Origin: Talpa occidentalis
Taxonomy: Eukaryota; Chordata; Mammalia; Eulipotyphla; Talpidae
DNA length: 64,000 nt
Direction of reading: 5' to 3'
NCBI RefSeq assembly: GCF_014898055.3
Contig: NW_023603184.1
Coordinates: 32,611,359-32,675,358, forward strand
Shown here piece by piece: positions 1-11,594 of this stretch. The notes beneath the pieces are model-generated. The model ran no database searches, was not told the origin of the DNA, and saw only the letters and a list, made by a program, of their open reading frames with translations. A program made the position numbers and the translations under genes. Positions within the stretch are counted from its first letter, which is position 1; each line of letters opens with the position of its first letter.

Positions 1-199
1 ACCTCCACTCATGACCCTTTGGTCACAACTAACCACAGGGAAACCTAGAAAATGCTATCTTCTAATAGGTGGCCATGCTTCGAAGTACAGATTATATCAT
101 ATATGAAAAAATCCAGGCTACAGGAAATGCTTCAGGACAAACAACTCAGTTTGCTTTTTAAATAGATTACAAAGAAAAAAGATATGGAGGAAGAACTTT

Positions 200-600
200 G
201 TGACTGAAAAGACAAATTAACCAATCACAATGGGCAGCCCTTATTTGGAATCTGATACAAACAAAAACATTTATGAGATAATTGGGAATTTGATAACGGG
301 TTGGATATTTGATGGTTTAAGGAATTATTGTTCATCTTTTTTAGTATGCTAATGGTATTGTACTTATATCCAAAAAGTTCTTATTTTTTAGAAATGCACA
401 GTCAAATATATACAAAGTGAATGATATAATGTCTGAAATGTTTTTCAAAACAACAGGAGGGAAAAATGCAGGGTTGGAAATGGACTGGGGTCAACAGATT
501 AGGTTTGGACATGGGTTAATGGTTATCGGAGCTGGTAATGGGACTCATTATGCTATTGTATCTATTCCTGTGTTTGAAATAGTTCATAATAAAGAATGAT
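200..600 (+). repeat. Old LINE-1 (L1M-type) 3'-UTR fragment
   Basis: The AT-rich text resembles the 3' UTR of old mammalian L1M elements as I remember them: a 'taaggaattattgtt' block, an 'atgatataatgtctg' block, and an end in 'gtttgaaatagttcataataaag'. No coding frame of note. The subfamily is not assigned. Positions 1-200 are AT-rich and may be the same element. Confidence 0.55.
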
Positions 601-1589
601 AGTGGAGGTTTGGCTGGCAAGGGAAGAACAAGCTGAATGGATGGTAGCAAATTTTATGGACCCAGCAAGGCCCCAAGACAGAGGTCCTTTATCCCCATCT
701 TGTCCCCACCTCCCTGCCTCTCTCTAGTTCCTGGACAAGCCCCAGCCTGAGCCCCCACCCCAAATTAGCTAAGGAGGGACAGTGAGACCCAAGACTCCTG
801 AGTTAGATGGGTCAGAGGTCATATTTCTGCTGGTGACCCTGCATTTGCCCATGTCCACCACTGGTGGGAGTGTCTAGTTCAAGGACAAGAACACCTTTGC
901 CCATTCAGAGCATCTTAGACTTAAAGGATCCTCAAGAAGATAGGATTCCTCTGTCTCCAAGGTCTGAGCTTTGTCTAGTTGGCCAGATATGGGGAGCAAG
1001 AGACCAGTGTTCCTGCTCCAGAACCTCCATAATGAATCCTATGTGAGCTCTGGGCCAGTAGGTTAGACCTGGGACCTCGGATTCCTAAACCATGCAATGA
1101 GAATAAGAAGATGCCCCGGCCTCTGAGATGCAGACTCTGCTGGGCCTCTGCCTTCTCTTGGGGTGCCTTCCACAGAGCTGCCTCCCCCAGCCTCTCCCAG
1201 CCCCACCCCCTGGTCCTTTTTGCACCAGCCTCTCTACATCTGTCATCAACCCACTCTGCTCCCCCTGGCCAGGCTTTGTTTGGGGGCGACTGGCAGGCTG
1301 CCCGTGCGCATAGCAGAGGCGGTGACGCCTGCTGCTGCAGACAATAGTTCACAGGCTACATGGTTACCCACACTTCCATCTGCCCCACACCCCACATGGC
1401 CCCCAGTTGCAAAATGTTCAAAACCTAGAATGGCCAGGACAGGTCCCCCCACTGGCCCATCCCTATGCCTATGGCTTGCGCCTATCTTCTGTGCAAAGAG
1501 AGGGCAAGCAAAGCAAGAATAATTGCCAAGCTCCTAGAATGTACCAGGACCACATCCACACAGGCAGGTCTTGTGCCTTGGCACATCGG
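601..1589. other. Upstream intergenic DNA, nothing recognised
   Basis: Short open frames occur on both strands, but none shows a recognisable domain, and several overlapping frames are open at once, as expected by chance. No promoter, repeat or RNA gene is seen. Confidence 0.5.
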
Positions 1590-1740
1590 TCCCTCACACA
1601 CCTATGAGATAGGTGCCAGGACTAATCACATGTTACAACTGTGAAAAGTGAAACTCAGGGATGAAAGTGATGTCCCCAGGGGTAAGTAAGAGTAGAGCCA
1701 GCATTTGAGCCCAGGTCACTCTGGCCTTTAAGTCCAATAA
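1590..1740 (+). repeat. MIR SINE fragment
   Basis: Degenerate MIR: 'ctatgagataggtgccag', then a 'gtgaaactcagggatgaaagtgatg' block and 'gtaagtaagagtagagccagcatttgagcccaggtc', the usual MIR core order. An ancient mammalian relic with no inferred function. Confidence 0.65.
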
Positions 1741-3480
1741 AGACTCTTGGAACATAACTCCAGGCACGGTGACCTAGCCTCGATGTCATGAAAGATTAGC
1801 AGCAGATTCCCCAAGGCCAAGTTCGGACAGGGACCAAGAGAGCTTGTGCTATATCTTCAGGAGAAGCCAATTACAATGGCACCCACAACCCCTGGTGCTC
1901 CTTGCAGCGGGGATGTCTGTTTACCTGGCTTTCCAGTCTGAGGAACTGGCTTCTCATCCAACACGAGCCCCAGCCTCTCTCAAGCTCCTATGTCGGGCCA
2001 GGTGGAAGGATTCAAAAACAGGCCTCTGCCCTTCTGCCTCCAGGCGGGAGGCCCAAGAGGGAGGCTGGGAGGCCAGAGAGAAGAGGCACCCTGGCAAGGC
2101 CCCTTCCTGTGAGTGAGTGGAGTCAGAAGTCCAATGCCTCTCTCCCTCCTGTGGAGAAGCTGAGACCCGGCATGCACTCAGGAAGAGTCACACAACAGCA
2201 CGTGTCCCATGGCAGTGAAAACCCTGGTCTTTGGGCTTCTGTCCAGGTTCTCTCCACTATGTAGGGTGCTCTCCGCCCCCCTGAAATCCCTCCTCACACT
2301 ACTGTCTACCCTTGACTAAACTGGTGGGATTCATCTCAGACAGAGCCCTTTAACCCTCTGGGGGTCTGAAGCAGCAGGCCCCAAATGACCAAAGGAACCT
2401 GATACATGCCAGCCGCACAGGGAGCATCCTATAGCATGCTGTCAAGTCTTCTGACCTTTGCCTATGCTGCTGTCTAAGCCTAGAATGCTTTGCCCTCCAG
2501 TTCTTCTACTGGGCACTACTGCTCATGCTTTAGTACCCAAGGATAAGTTACCAATACCTCCACATTGGGGAACTCTTCTCAGATATCTATAGGACAGATC
2601 ATTGCTCCTTCTGGGTGCTCACAATGAAGACTCATTGATGGGTCTCTCTCTTTCTCACTCACCCCAACCCCACCCTATTACTAGATGAAGCTCACAGAGG
2701 ACAGGGTCCCTGTCCAAATGATCCTTAAATTCCTAGTTTGGAGCCTGGAAACAGAATGGGTGCTTATAGAACATCTGAGGTATAGAGGGAGTGTAGGACT
2801 ACTGTAGCACATGAGCCATAAATTACTTTCACAAACTGGAGGGAAGCAGCAATCCAAGAGGGCTTCATGGAGGTGGCAAGACAGAAAATAGGGCAAAGGC
2901 AGATGACAGCCACCCAGGCAGCCTGGATACCAGTTTCTGTGTAGGGAAACCCCTGTCCTGGGTGCCACTGTCCAGGAGTGGGCAGGTTTAGAAGGAAAAG
3001 TGCCTCACCAAGGCACTGAATAGCCTCAGAGGCGTGTGGCTGGGCAGCTGCTGGGGGCAGCAGCTGGTGTCTGTCCCTGGAGCCCAATGGCTGTGTGTGC
3101 CTTAATCCCAGATCCTTGGAGCCCCCAGGCTAGCAGGTGGGCTGATTAGGCAGTAAAGAGGCAATGGGACAGGGGTGGGGAGCCAAGGCCCCTCTCCAGG
3201 CCCCCACAGCTGCCCATTGGATCCTGCCGCATGCGCTGTCCCCATCACAGGGCCCCCATCACCAAGTCTCCCTCAGCCCAGAGATGCTCCTCCCTCAGCC
3301 CTTACATTGAGACCTGAACTTCTCAAGGCAGAAAGATTTAGCTTAAAAAGTTAAAATTAGAAACTGCAAAGAAGAAACAGATGCCATAGCCGATATACCC
3401 CCGTGGGGTCTTCTTCCTGGACAGAGTGGGAGGGACATCCAGACACATAGGTAGAGACAGGTATTCACACTGGGGCAAGA
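1741..3480. other. Upstream intergenic DNA, nothing recognised
   Basis: Mixed-composition sequence without a supported gene. Weak L2/MIR-like stretches may exist near 2,440-2,760 ('cctagaatgctttgccctccagttcttctactgggcactactg'), too diverged to call. Confidence 0.45.
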
Positions 3481-3489
3481 TAAATGAAA

Positions 3490-3775
3490 CTGACATTGAC
3501 TGTGAGCAGTTGGGGACATAGTGTGGTAAGGATGTGGGGTGTGAGGTGTGGTCTGTAAGGGAGGGCCACATAACATGAGGTATATACAGGTGTGAAGTAT
3601 ACACGGAGCATCTACATGATGTATAATGTGTGGGAGGCGTGGAATGTGATGTGCACATCAAATGTGAGGTGCTCTTGGGGCCTGAGGTGTACATGGAGGG
3701 TGAAGTGCACACTGTGAGGTGAATACGGTGTGAGGTAGCCACGGTTAGAGGCGCACGTGTCTGTGCCATACCACC
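3490..3775 (+). repeat. Degenerate GT-rich minisatellite-like repeat
   Basis: A series of imperfect units of the type 'gtgtgaggt(g)...tacatg/atacgg' recurs about every 20-30 bases (for example gtgtgaggtgtgg, gtgaggtgctc, gtgaggtgaatac, gtgtgaggtagcc). The open frames on the minus strand here follow from this composition and are not genes. Confidence 0.55.
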
Positions 3776-4097
3776 GAGGTATGTGGAAGTGTGGCCATGA
3801 GGGCAAATGGTCCTTCCAAGGAAATGTGGCAGTGGCTCTGTTCTATGCCCAGCTGTGGACCCTCAACACAACTTCTTGTGGAGCATCATAGGCAGTGGAG
3901 ACAGAGGAACACCCCCTGGATTTCCACAAATCTTTAACTGCATAAATTAGAAGGTAACTTCCAGAAGCCATCTCATAGTCTCTCTGCCAGCATCCCTGCC
4001 ACCTTAGCTGAAGGACAATGTACTCTTTGAGGAGTTAGCATACTTGGGTAACATTATTTCTTACGTATGTATATACCTCACATTGCAAGTTAAAGTT

Positions 4098-4145
4098 GCC
4101 TTTTCTTTCTTTCTTTCCTTTTTTTTTTTTTTTTTTTTTTTTTTT
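4098..4145 (+). repeat. TTTC repeat and long T run
   Basis: A short (TTTC)n stretch runs into about 27 T residues. It could be the reversed poly(A) tail of a retroposed element, but I could not find a flanking duplication. Confidence 0.7.
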
Positions 4146-4401
4146 GGTGCTTTCTTCAGTGGGTGTGGTGAACTCTCCTTTCAGGTAGCTCTCCTCACCC
4201 TAAGAGCCTGATGCCCTTAGGCTAGAGGAATGATCAGGGCCTCCTGAATGGGTCTGACTTAACACATCTAGTCATGAAAACTGTGTGGCCTACGTGTGCT
4301 GTTTAGCAAGCCACAGTGAGTGTGCATTGCAGATGCCAGGAATCTGGGTCCACAAAGACCCCGACACTCACCTCTGATGCAGAGAAAGGTTTTAATTAGG
4401 T

Positions 4402-4582
4402 AAAGAATAAACTTGGGGGGATGGAAGGGGAGAGGAACGCCTAGGGTCAAAATAAGGGGGGGAGTGCAATAGTATGGGGAATTTAACCAAAATGAAAATG
4501 CATACATTGTGCAAAAATGAAAAATGATGTAAGAATTATATAAAATAAAATATTCATTAAAAAAAAAAAAAGAATAAACTTG
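4402..4582 (+). mobile_element. Short retroposed transcript end with target-site duplication
   Basis: About 153 bp (4,416-4,568) lie between two exact copies of AAAGAATAAACTTG (4,402-4,415 and 4,569-4,582). The insert ends in AATAAA at 4,544-4,549, then about 10 bases, then a poly(A) run that merges with the second copy. This is the hallmark of L1-machinery retroposition of a polyadenylated RNA, 5'-truncated to its last 150 bases or so. The source transcript is not recognised and no open frame is kept. Confidence 0.75.
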
Positions 4583-5169
4583 AACTCCAGAGACTGGATG
4601 AATGAATGAACTCAGTTCTTTCCAGAAGCCGGACACCAGGTGGTTCTTCCAGTGGGCCTCAGTTCTCCCTGCCTCAGTCATACAGTGTACTTCTGCTGAT
4701 TTCTCCCCCGTCCCCCACCCCAGGCTCCCCAGTCCCTGGGGAAGAACCCGGAGATGAGAGGGTTATGTGGAAAGTCAGGTGGGCACAGAGCCAGGGGCGT
4801 ATGGCATGTGGGGCTGGGCAGGGTGGCAAGCTGTGCAGGCTGTGGGGTCCTCTCCACCCACAGTGCCAGGTTCACATCAGGCATATCCCAGGACTTCATC
4901 CATACCTGTGTCACCTTGTACAGGAGTCACCTCATCCTTACCTCACCTGGGGTCACAGGTCGCCCATCCAAGCCATCCTCAAACCCACCTCACACCACCC
5001 CCACCCCTCACCAGCTTACACAGCACCAGACATTCAGCTTGTGGCTTCCCAGAATAGGATCCCCTCCTTGTCTCCCAGCCCATAGAAGCCCCTACTCCTG
5101 GGAGGAGCAACCTCCCAGGGAAGGTGCTCTATAATTATCTGTTCTCTCTGTTGGGAGCATTCTACCCCA

Positions 5170-5500
5170 GAGGGGCATGAGGCTCACTCCCAAACCCCTT
5201 TAACTCTTTGCGCAAGCGCCACCCCACTACCTGTCCATCCTACTTAATTCTTCAGCCAGACCCGCCCTGACACCAGGCCCGTTCCGTTTACCCTGCTCTG
5301 CTGTCGACAGTTCCTGCTGCTCATCTCACCTTCTAACAGACTCTGCAACTGACTTATCAGTGTGTTTATTGCTTGTTGTCATTCTCGCCTCTGAGAAGGG
5401 CCACTCCACAGGACAAGAAGCTTGGGCTTTCCTCCTGCCATAGTCCCCATACCTGGCGCAGGACATGAACCACATAAATATCTGTTTGAATGAGTGGAGA
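5170..5500 (+). repeat. L2 LINE 3'-end fragment
   Basis: 'ccctttaactctttgcgc', 'ttcagccagacccgccctgac' and the terminal 'ataaatatctgtttgaatgagtgg' read like the 3' end of an ancient LINE-2 in the sense direction. Confidence 0.5.
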
Positions 5501-5979
5501 AATCAGAGCGGAGGATTGGCAGCGGGCATGTGCCCACACAACCCACACTTCACACACTGTATGTGGGGGGGAGGGGCAGACCTGCCATTTGTTTTCTCAC
5601 CCCCCCCCCCTTCCAGGTAGATGCCTTTTCTCCAACTCCCAGTGGATGAACCACTGGACTCCTCAAAACCTGCTTGTATGGGCAAGTACCTTGAAGTGGA
5701 AAGTATGGTCATCTGTGGGGAGTGTCTGGGCCCCGAATCTGGGATCATATCTATACCCTCTTGATCAACCAGACTGGTACCAGCACAGGATCCATACCCA
5801 GAGGGTGGGCAGTTTCAGGCTTTCCCGGGGAGCAAGGTTGTCAGAGGGGGGACACTCAGCGTGGATCCAGGGAAAGCCCGTGAATCAAGAATGGACCTGG
5901 GGCTGGCCCTGCCCCACCTGGCCCACTCACGTTTTCACCCTCAGGCCTGTGGCACCCCACCCTCCAGCCAAATATGCAG

Positions 5980-6385
5980 TGTGTGCCAGTTGGGGGGTAG
6001 AGGCCACAGGTCCAGCCTGGGCAGGGGCAGAGTGCTTGAAGACCAGGGCAGGTGCAGGCTGGATTGGGTTTCAGAGGCTATATATATAAAGGCTGCAGGG
6101 AGCCCTGGGGCCGGCCGAACCCTGCGGGTGCAAGGCTGTGGGGCCCAGCCAGGCTAGCATTCCTGCCCAGAGGCCAGCTCTCCATTTATAGCCCCAAGCA
6201 GGCAGACCAAGAGAGAGAGGAGGGAGGACTGGAAAGGGTAGAGGGATAAGAGCTTGGGGAGCTCTCCCACGCACCTCCCATCCAAAGGGCCTCCTCATTA
6301 TGAGGATGGGAGAACGGAGGACCCACTGAGCTGTTTACCTGCCCTGGATCATCGAGTCTACCAGTCTGCTCAACCTTCAACTGGA
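5980..6385 (+). promoter_or_regulatory. MYOD1: Candidate MYOD1 distal regulatory region (DRR)
   Basis: About 4.8 kb before the MYOD1 start codon lies a tight set of muscle-type motifs: E-boxes CAGTTG (5,987-5,992), CAGGTG (6,049-6,054) and CAACTG (6,375-6,380); an AT core CTATATATATAAAGG (6,078-6,092) that is both MEF2-like and a TATA match; a TEAD/M-CAT site CATTCCT (6,158-6,164); and a CArG-like box CCATTTATAG (6,182-6,191, one base off CCW6GG). Established knowledge: mammalian MyoD has a DRR near -5 kb that depends on E-box, MEF2 and a non-consensus SRF site. Assignment here rests on position and motifs. The separate core enhancer near -20 kb would be outside this window. Confidence 0.75.
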
Positions 6386-7180
6386 GAGGTGCTGGGGGAT
6401 CCCTCAGCCCACTGCTATTGCTTCTTCTCCAATTCCAGCTCCTGTGTACCCAAGCAGCATTCTGGACTAGACTGCCAGAGTCTGTCCTTTCTACTTCCTT
6501 TTTCCTCCCTGCACCACCCCGCCCCCCCAACCCAGCCCCAGGACGACAATGACACTAGGTCCCAGGGCACACACACTTTGGTCTGTCTTTGGGCAACAGG
6601 AATGGGGTAATGGTATAAACAAACCTCCCCCCAGTGATGTGGTTGCTGGACCAAGAGAGTGACCCCAGGCAGGTGTGCTTCCCTGGGAATGGAGTGCCCT
6701 AGAAAAGTCTACAAAGATCAACAAGTCCAGTGATTATCAAAGTCTTTAAGCAGCAGAAGCTTTGTAGCATGCAAAATTCTACTTGGGTGTCTAATTTGAA
6801 AGTGGCATTGCACCACTAGAGTGCGTGTATGTTTTTAAACGGCGCTTTCTAATTACTGAAAAAGATGAAGCTACAAGTCAGGTTTAAAATTGTTAAAGCA
6901 GCTTAGATTTCTAAAACACAAGTAATAAAAATTGAATGTGTTTGGTAGGTGTGAACATCTAACATTCACTACGGGAAAGGCACCTTGATGATAGTGCTCA
7001 AGTGGTTTATAAACACAAAACACAAAAAAAGCAAATTTGTAATCGTTTAAGTCTCAGCATCCAATTTATCTCTGTTTTCTTTGCCTCCTCAAGTTTGAGA
7101 AAAATACAGATTTGGTTGGCTAAGTGGCTTTAGGAGCTTGCCTAGAACTCTTAGGGTACTCTTCAATTAAACAGACTCAT
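6386..7180. other. Intergenic DNA between DRR and L2 block
   Basis: No gene. 6,730-7,160 is AT-rich non-coding sequence without a repeat I can name. Confidence 0.45.
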
Positions 7181-8100
7181 TCATTTAGTCATCCATACAA
7201 CAAATATTTACTGAGTACCTACTATGTGCCAGGCATTCTTCTGAGGCTTGAAAAAGTAGGAAATATTTATTTCAATCCAAAGCACCAAAGTAACAATTAA
7301 CCACTTTTCTCATTGTGAGTGTAAGTTAAATGAAAAGAGTCTGGCTTATGATAAGCACCAAATATCTCTGTAGCATACTTTTATGATATTGCAGCTGGCC
7401 AGATGTAGTTGCTCAATAAAGGAGATGGGCCTGTGCCTTGCTGGGAAGAGTGGTGACGCAATTTGTACATCTAATTGTGCGTGTGAGACTGTCCAGTTTC
7501 GAAGAAATACAACCAATCTCACTACTGTCACATTTCAAGAGGTTCAAATATACACAGAGGGGTGCAAAGAGCAGACGGCCACCATTCATACCATTCAACA
7601 CGTATCAAGGTCCAACTATTTGGCAGCCATTGGAGTGGCTTCTGGAAATGCCATGATGAACAAAACATCTGTGCCTTCTGGGGTTATGTCAATCAGTGAA
7701 TGAAGTAATAAAGAAGATAATTAAACAGTGACTATACGAAGAAGGAAGTGAGCAAACACCTGAGGATGAAATGTTTGAACTGAGACCTGCCATGTGAAAA
7801 GCAGCAAATTTTGGTAAGGAAGTGGGAGAGAGTGCATTGAGCAATCTTTGAGGAAGGTCTTTGCTCTGAATGTTGTTGGGAGGAGGTCAGGCTAGAATGG
7901 AGTGATCAAAGGGGAGGGTATTTCCAGATGAAATTGGGGAGATAGCCTGAGGCCAGTTCACATAAGTCCTGATAGGTCAGGGTGAGGAGATAAGATTTTA
8001 TTCTAAATGCCATGAGAAGCTGCTGGGGAGTTTGAAGCTGAAGAATTTGAAGCTGATGTTCATGTTTAGAAAGGATCACGCTGGCTGCTGTGCAGTGAAG
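7180..8100 (-). repeat. L2-type LINE remnants, reverse orientation
   Basis: 'attcatttagtcatccatacaacaaatatttactgagtacctactatgtgccaggcattctt' marks the reversed 3' end of L2. The text after it ('gaggaaggtctttgctctgaatg', 'taagattttattctaaatgccatgagaagctgctgggg') continues in the style of antisense L2. Boundaries are approximate. Confidence 0.55.
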
Positions 8101-8369
8101 GGATTATACTGGGGCCAGAATGGAAGTGAGGAGAGCAATCAGGGAGCTATTTGTTGTGGTCATTCAGACCCACAGTGTGGCAGCTTCGCACAGGAGAGTG
8201 ACACTGGGAATGGAGAGACGTCAAGTGGACAGATTTTCTCATGCCCAAACCTCCTTCTGGAACTCCAGCCTCCTAAATCGCCCTGCCAGTACAACCTCTC
8301 TACTGAGATGTTGAATATGCACTTTAAATGTTGCAGAGAACTAGATTCTTGATCTGTCACCTGAAAATC

Positions 8370-9145
8370 TGCTCTGCCCCACCTCCATCCTTCCAGGAGT
8401 CATCCTTAACTCCTCTGTCTCACTGCCCACAGCCATTCAATCCAATCAAATCTTGCTGATTCCATTTTCAAAATATATCAGAATTCAACCACTTTTCGCC
8501 ATCTCCACTGCTGTCCCACAGATAGATTTAAGCCACCATCCACACTCATTTGGATGATTGCAATTGCCTCCTAATTAGTCTCCCTGCTTCTACCCTTTCT
8601 CTCCAGTAATCATCATGTTTCTGGTAAACCTTAAGTTAGATGGTGACATTCTTCTCTCCCACTCAAGTCCTCCAGTGCCTTTCCACCTCAGAATATAATT
8701 CCTTTGCTCCCTTTCTGATCCCATCTCCCATTACTCTAACCCACACACGCCAGCCTCCTGATTTTACTTTAAATCTGCCAAACACCCTCCTGCCCCAGGT
8801 CCTTTGCATATGCTCATCCCTCTATCTGCTCCAGATTTGTGCTTTTGCCCTCCCTTCATTCAGGTATCTGCTCAAATGTAATCAGCTCAGAGGTCTTCCC
8901 TGACCACTCCATATCATGAAATAATCATCATTGTTTTGTTTCCTCATCCTGTTTTATTTTTTTTTTCAGAGATAGCACCTATTTCCTTGTTTATCTGTAT
9001 ATTGCCTGTGACCCTACCCTGCAATATAAGCATCATGAGAATAGGGTCTTGGCTTTATATATTGCTGTATCTGCTATGCTTGGACCAGTACCTGGTAAGA
9101 TAATGGATGGGCCATAATATGTGTTGAACAAATAAATGAAGGTGA
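8370..9145 (+). repeat. L2 LINE 3' region, sense
   Basis: A long L2 stretch: 'gagtcatccttaactcctctgtctc', 'ttgcctcctaattagtctccctgcttc', 'ctcagaggtcttccctgaccactcc', and the terminal 'atatgtgttgaacaaataaatgaagg'. Frames are broken; this is a fossil. Confidence 0.7.
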
Positions 9146-9734
9146 TGTTATGGAGAGAAGAGAGGAGAGGTGAACCCTTCATGAAGGGGGACCTTCAGTC
9201 CTACTACAGGTAGCAAAGAAGTGAAGAGAACAGGACTTCAAAATAACCCTCTGGGTTTGGTGAAAATGTCCATGGTTCCCAGGGCCCAGAGGATCATCCA
9301 GGACAGCTTCTAGAAGTTAATGGGAAAGGCGCATAGGTCACAATTGCTTATATCTCTAGGTTCCAAGTTGAGAGGCACAGGCGGGGGTACAAGATCCAAA
9401 GGAGATTCCTAGCCCAAGTGCTGGGAGGAAGGTGTAGTCAGCAGATTCAGAAAGAGGTTGAGAGACCTTATGGACAGGGGATACCCGGGGCTTGCCAGGG
9501 AGCCAGGGAACCCAAGGGGTGGTCGCGTCCTCCTTCTACTTCCAGTCTCTCCAGTGGGTCTCCTGGGGAGAAGGCCTCTGCAGGAGCTGAGTCCGGAGAC
9601 TACACAGGCCAGTGTCTGGGTTCAGTGCCCCAGAGGAGCCCTAGGGAGGTGGTGCCAGGACAGGAGCAAGTCCTCTAGCAAGTGGAGCCTTGCACCTCCA
9701 ACTGGGGGCTTCTACATCTTTGGTCATTTTAGAT

Positions 9735-9845
9735 TCTCATTACTACTGAGTTCATCCCCAAAGATGTATCCCCAATTTTACAAAGTTGGGAAGCTGAGGC
9801 TAGGAGAGGCCTGTGACTTTCACAAAATCACACAAGCCCTAGGGC
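9735..9845 (+). repeat. MIR SINE fragment
   Basis: 'ccccaattttacaaagttgggaagctgaggctaggagaggcctgtgactttcacaaaatcaca' matches the MIR core and the following conserved block. Confidence 0.65.
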
Positions 9846-10480
9846 CTGGATTCTCAGGTGGGGTTCTCAGATGCAGCCCAGGCATTCTCTGCCTCATGCA
9901 GATAACTTTCCTGGGGCAGCACCGTGCACAAGGTAGGTTTTTTTTTTTTTTTCCCCAGTAGAAGAGGTATCTCAGGTCTACATTGGCCCAGGGCTCCAGG
10001 TTGTGAAAAGATCAATCTGGTTGAGTTGGGCAGAAGTCCACTTCCCTCCCTCCCAGATGGGGGAGGACTGGAGTTTGGGGAGACTGACCGCAGAGCTTAA
10101 GCAGCCATGTGGACTCCCCTTTAGATACCACTGGGTTTCTAAGTGTCTAAGGAAGGCACAGCCCTCCAAGCGACTCCTGGGCAGGAAGTGATGAGTGACA
10201 TGCGGCTTTGTCAAGTTTTCCCACTTACACTCTCGGAGTCTATCTCTGGTTGCACAGTTCCCTGCCTGTGTGCAATGCCTGAGTGTCTCTCCACCTCGGA
10301 ATTCTCTCTGCCTCGGGTGTGGCTCTGCCCGGTTGTTGTGTCTCTCTCCAAATCTTTCCAGATCTGATCTCTACTCTCCCCTGCTCCTGGATCCCCCCAC
10401 GAAATAGGGCAGAGGAGGACCCAAAGTCAGCTCTGAGGTGAGCGTGCGTAGCCAGAGTTTCCCCTGGATGCAGGAGGAGC
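9846..10480. other. Flank of the MYOD1 CpG island
   Basis: Non-coding. It contains a T run at about 9,937-9,951, then rises in GC toward the MYOD1 promoter. Overlapping short frames are not supported as genes. Confidence 0.45.
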
Positions 10481-10659
10481 CCGGCTCTGGAGGGGTTTGG
10501 AAAGTGTCACCAGGAGCCAAGTGCAGCCGCGTCAGGCTGGCAGCCTTTGCCTCCCTGCCTGCCTCGGGAGGGGGCGGGAGCTCGTGCGCGCGAGTGTAGA
10601 GGGGTGGGGGGCGAGCCCGGCTCTAGCCCCTGCGGCCACCCTGGGGATCCCAAACTCCT

Positions 10660-10785
10660 CCCCTCTCTGCTCCTATTGGCCTCGGGCGCCCCCGCCCCCA
10701 GCCGCCCGCTGGGGCTGGGGGGGCGGGGGCCCGTAGGCTACTACGGGATAAATAGCCTCCGCGCCTGGCAAGCAGATAGGGGTGA
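10660..10785 (+). promoter_or_regulatory. MYOD1: MYOD1 core promoter
   Basis: An inverted CCAAT box (ATTGG, 10,675-10,679), GC boxes and a long G-run cluster (10,711-10,729) precede a TATA-like GATAAATAG at 10,747-10,755. That predicts initiation near 10,775-10,785 and a 5' leader of about 185 bases before the ATG at 10,965. An E-box CACTTG lies in the leader at 10,859-10,864. The arrangement agrees with the known proximal regulatory region of mammalian MyoD. The exact start site is inferred. Confidence 0.75.
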
Positions 10786-10964
10786 AGAAGCCCCAGGGCG
10801 CTGCCGCCAGTTTCCTCCCCGCGGGTCAGGCCGGACAGGGCAGCCGGCTAGGGAACAGCACTTGGCTATCGCACGGTCAGAGTTCCGGAACGGCACAAAG
10901 TTTCGGGTAACCGTACCAACTACGGTTGGGCAAAGCCAGGGCTGCGTGTCACCCCCACCAAGAC

Positions 10965-11594
10965 ATGGAGCTGCTGTCGCCTCCACTCCGCGACGTAGAC
11001 TTGACGGGCCCCGACGCCTCTCTCTGCAACTTTGCCACAGCTGACGACTTCTATGACGACCCGTGTTTCGACTCCCCAGACCTACGCTTCTTCGAGGACC
11101 TGGACCCGCGCCTGGTGCACGTGGGCGCGCTCCTGAAGCCAGAGGAACACCCTCACTTCCCAGCAGCTGTGCACCCCGCCCCAGGCGCGCGCGAGGATGA
11201 GCATGTGCGCGCACCCAGCGGGCACCACCAGGCGGGCCGCTGTCTGCTTTGGGCTTGCAAGGCCTGCAAGCGCAAGACCACGAATGCCGACCGCCGCAAG
11301 GCCGCCACTATGCGAGAGCGGCGCCGTCTCAGCAAAGTCAACGAGGCCTTCGAGACGCTTAAGCGCTGCACGTCGAGCAATCCCAACCAGAGGCTGCCCA
11401 AGGTAGAGATCCTGCGCAATGCCATCCGCTACATCGAGGGCCTGCAGGCGCTGCTGCGGGACCAGGACGCCGCGCCCCCTGGCGCTGCCGCTGCCTTCTA
11501 TGCGCCTGGCCCACTGCCCCCCGGCCGCGGCGGCGAGCACTACAGCGGCGACTCGGACGCGTCCAGCCCGCGATCCAACTGCTCCGACGGCATG
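10965..11594 (+). CDS. MYOD1: MYOD1 exon 1: MyoD residues 1-210, with activation and bHLH domains
   Basis: MyoD is a nuclear bHLH transcription factor. With E-proteins it binds CANNTG sites and commits cells to skeletal muscle. The ATG has purine at -3 and G at +4, and begins [13 protein letters not shown], the MyoD N-terminus. In order: acidic activation domain (about 1-55, rich in D, E and F), His/Cys-rich segment (about 62-101, with W96 in the Hox/PBX contact region), basic region (about 109-121) and helix-loop-helix (about 122-162). The basic region keeps Ala114-Thr115, and Lys124 is kept at the junction; this is the myogenic code of the family. After it come a Pro/Ala/Gly stretch and a Ser-rich segment ending NCSDGM. 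The exon ends at ATG|gtaagg. The three exons join to 317 residues, close to the usual 318-320. No damaging change is seen. Confidence 0.98.

Noticed and set aside
6078..6092. Perfect canonical MEF2 site
   Set aside because: The core has two extra bases, so YTAWWWWTAR is not met exactly. I call it MEF2-like only.
9458..9961. A 167-residue plus-strand frame upstream of MYOD1
   Set aside because: It ends in a T run, overlaps a MIR and resembles no known protein.
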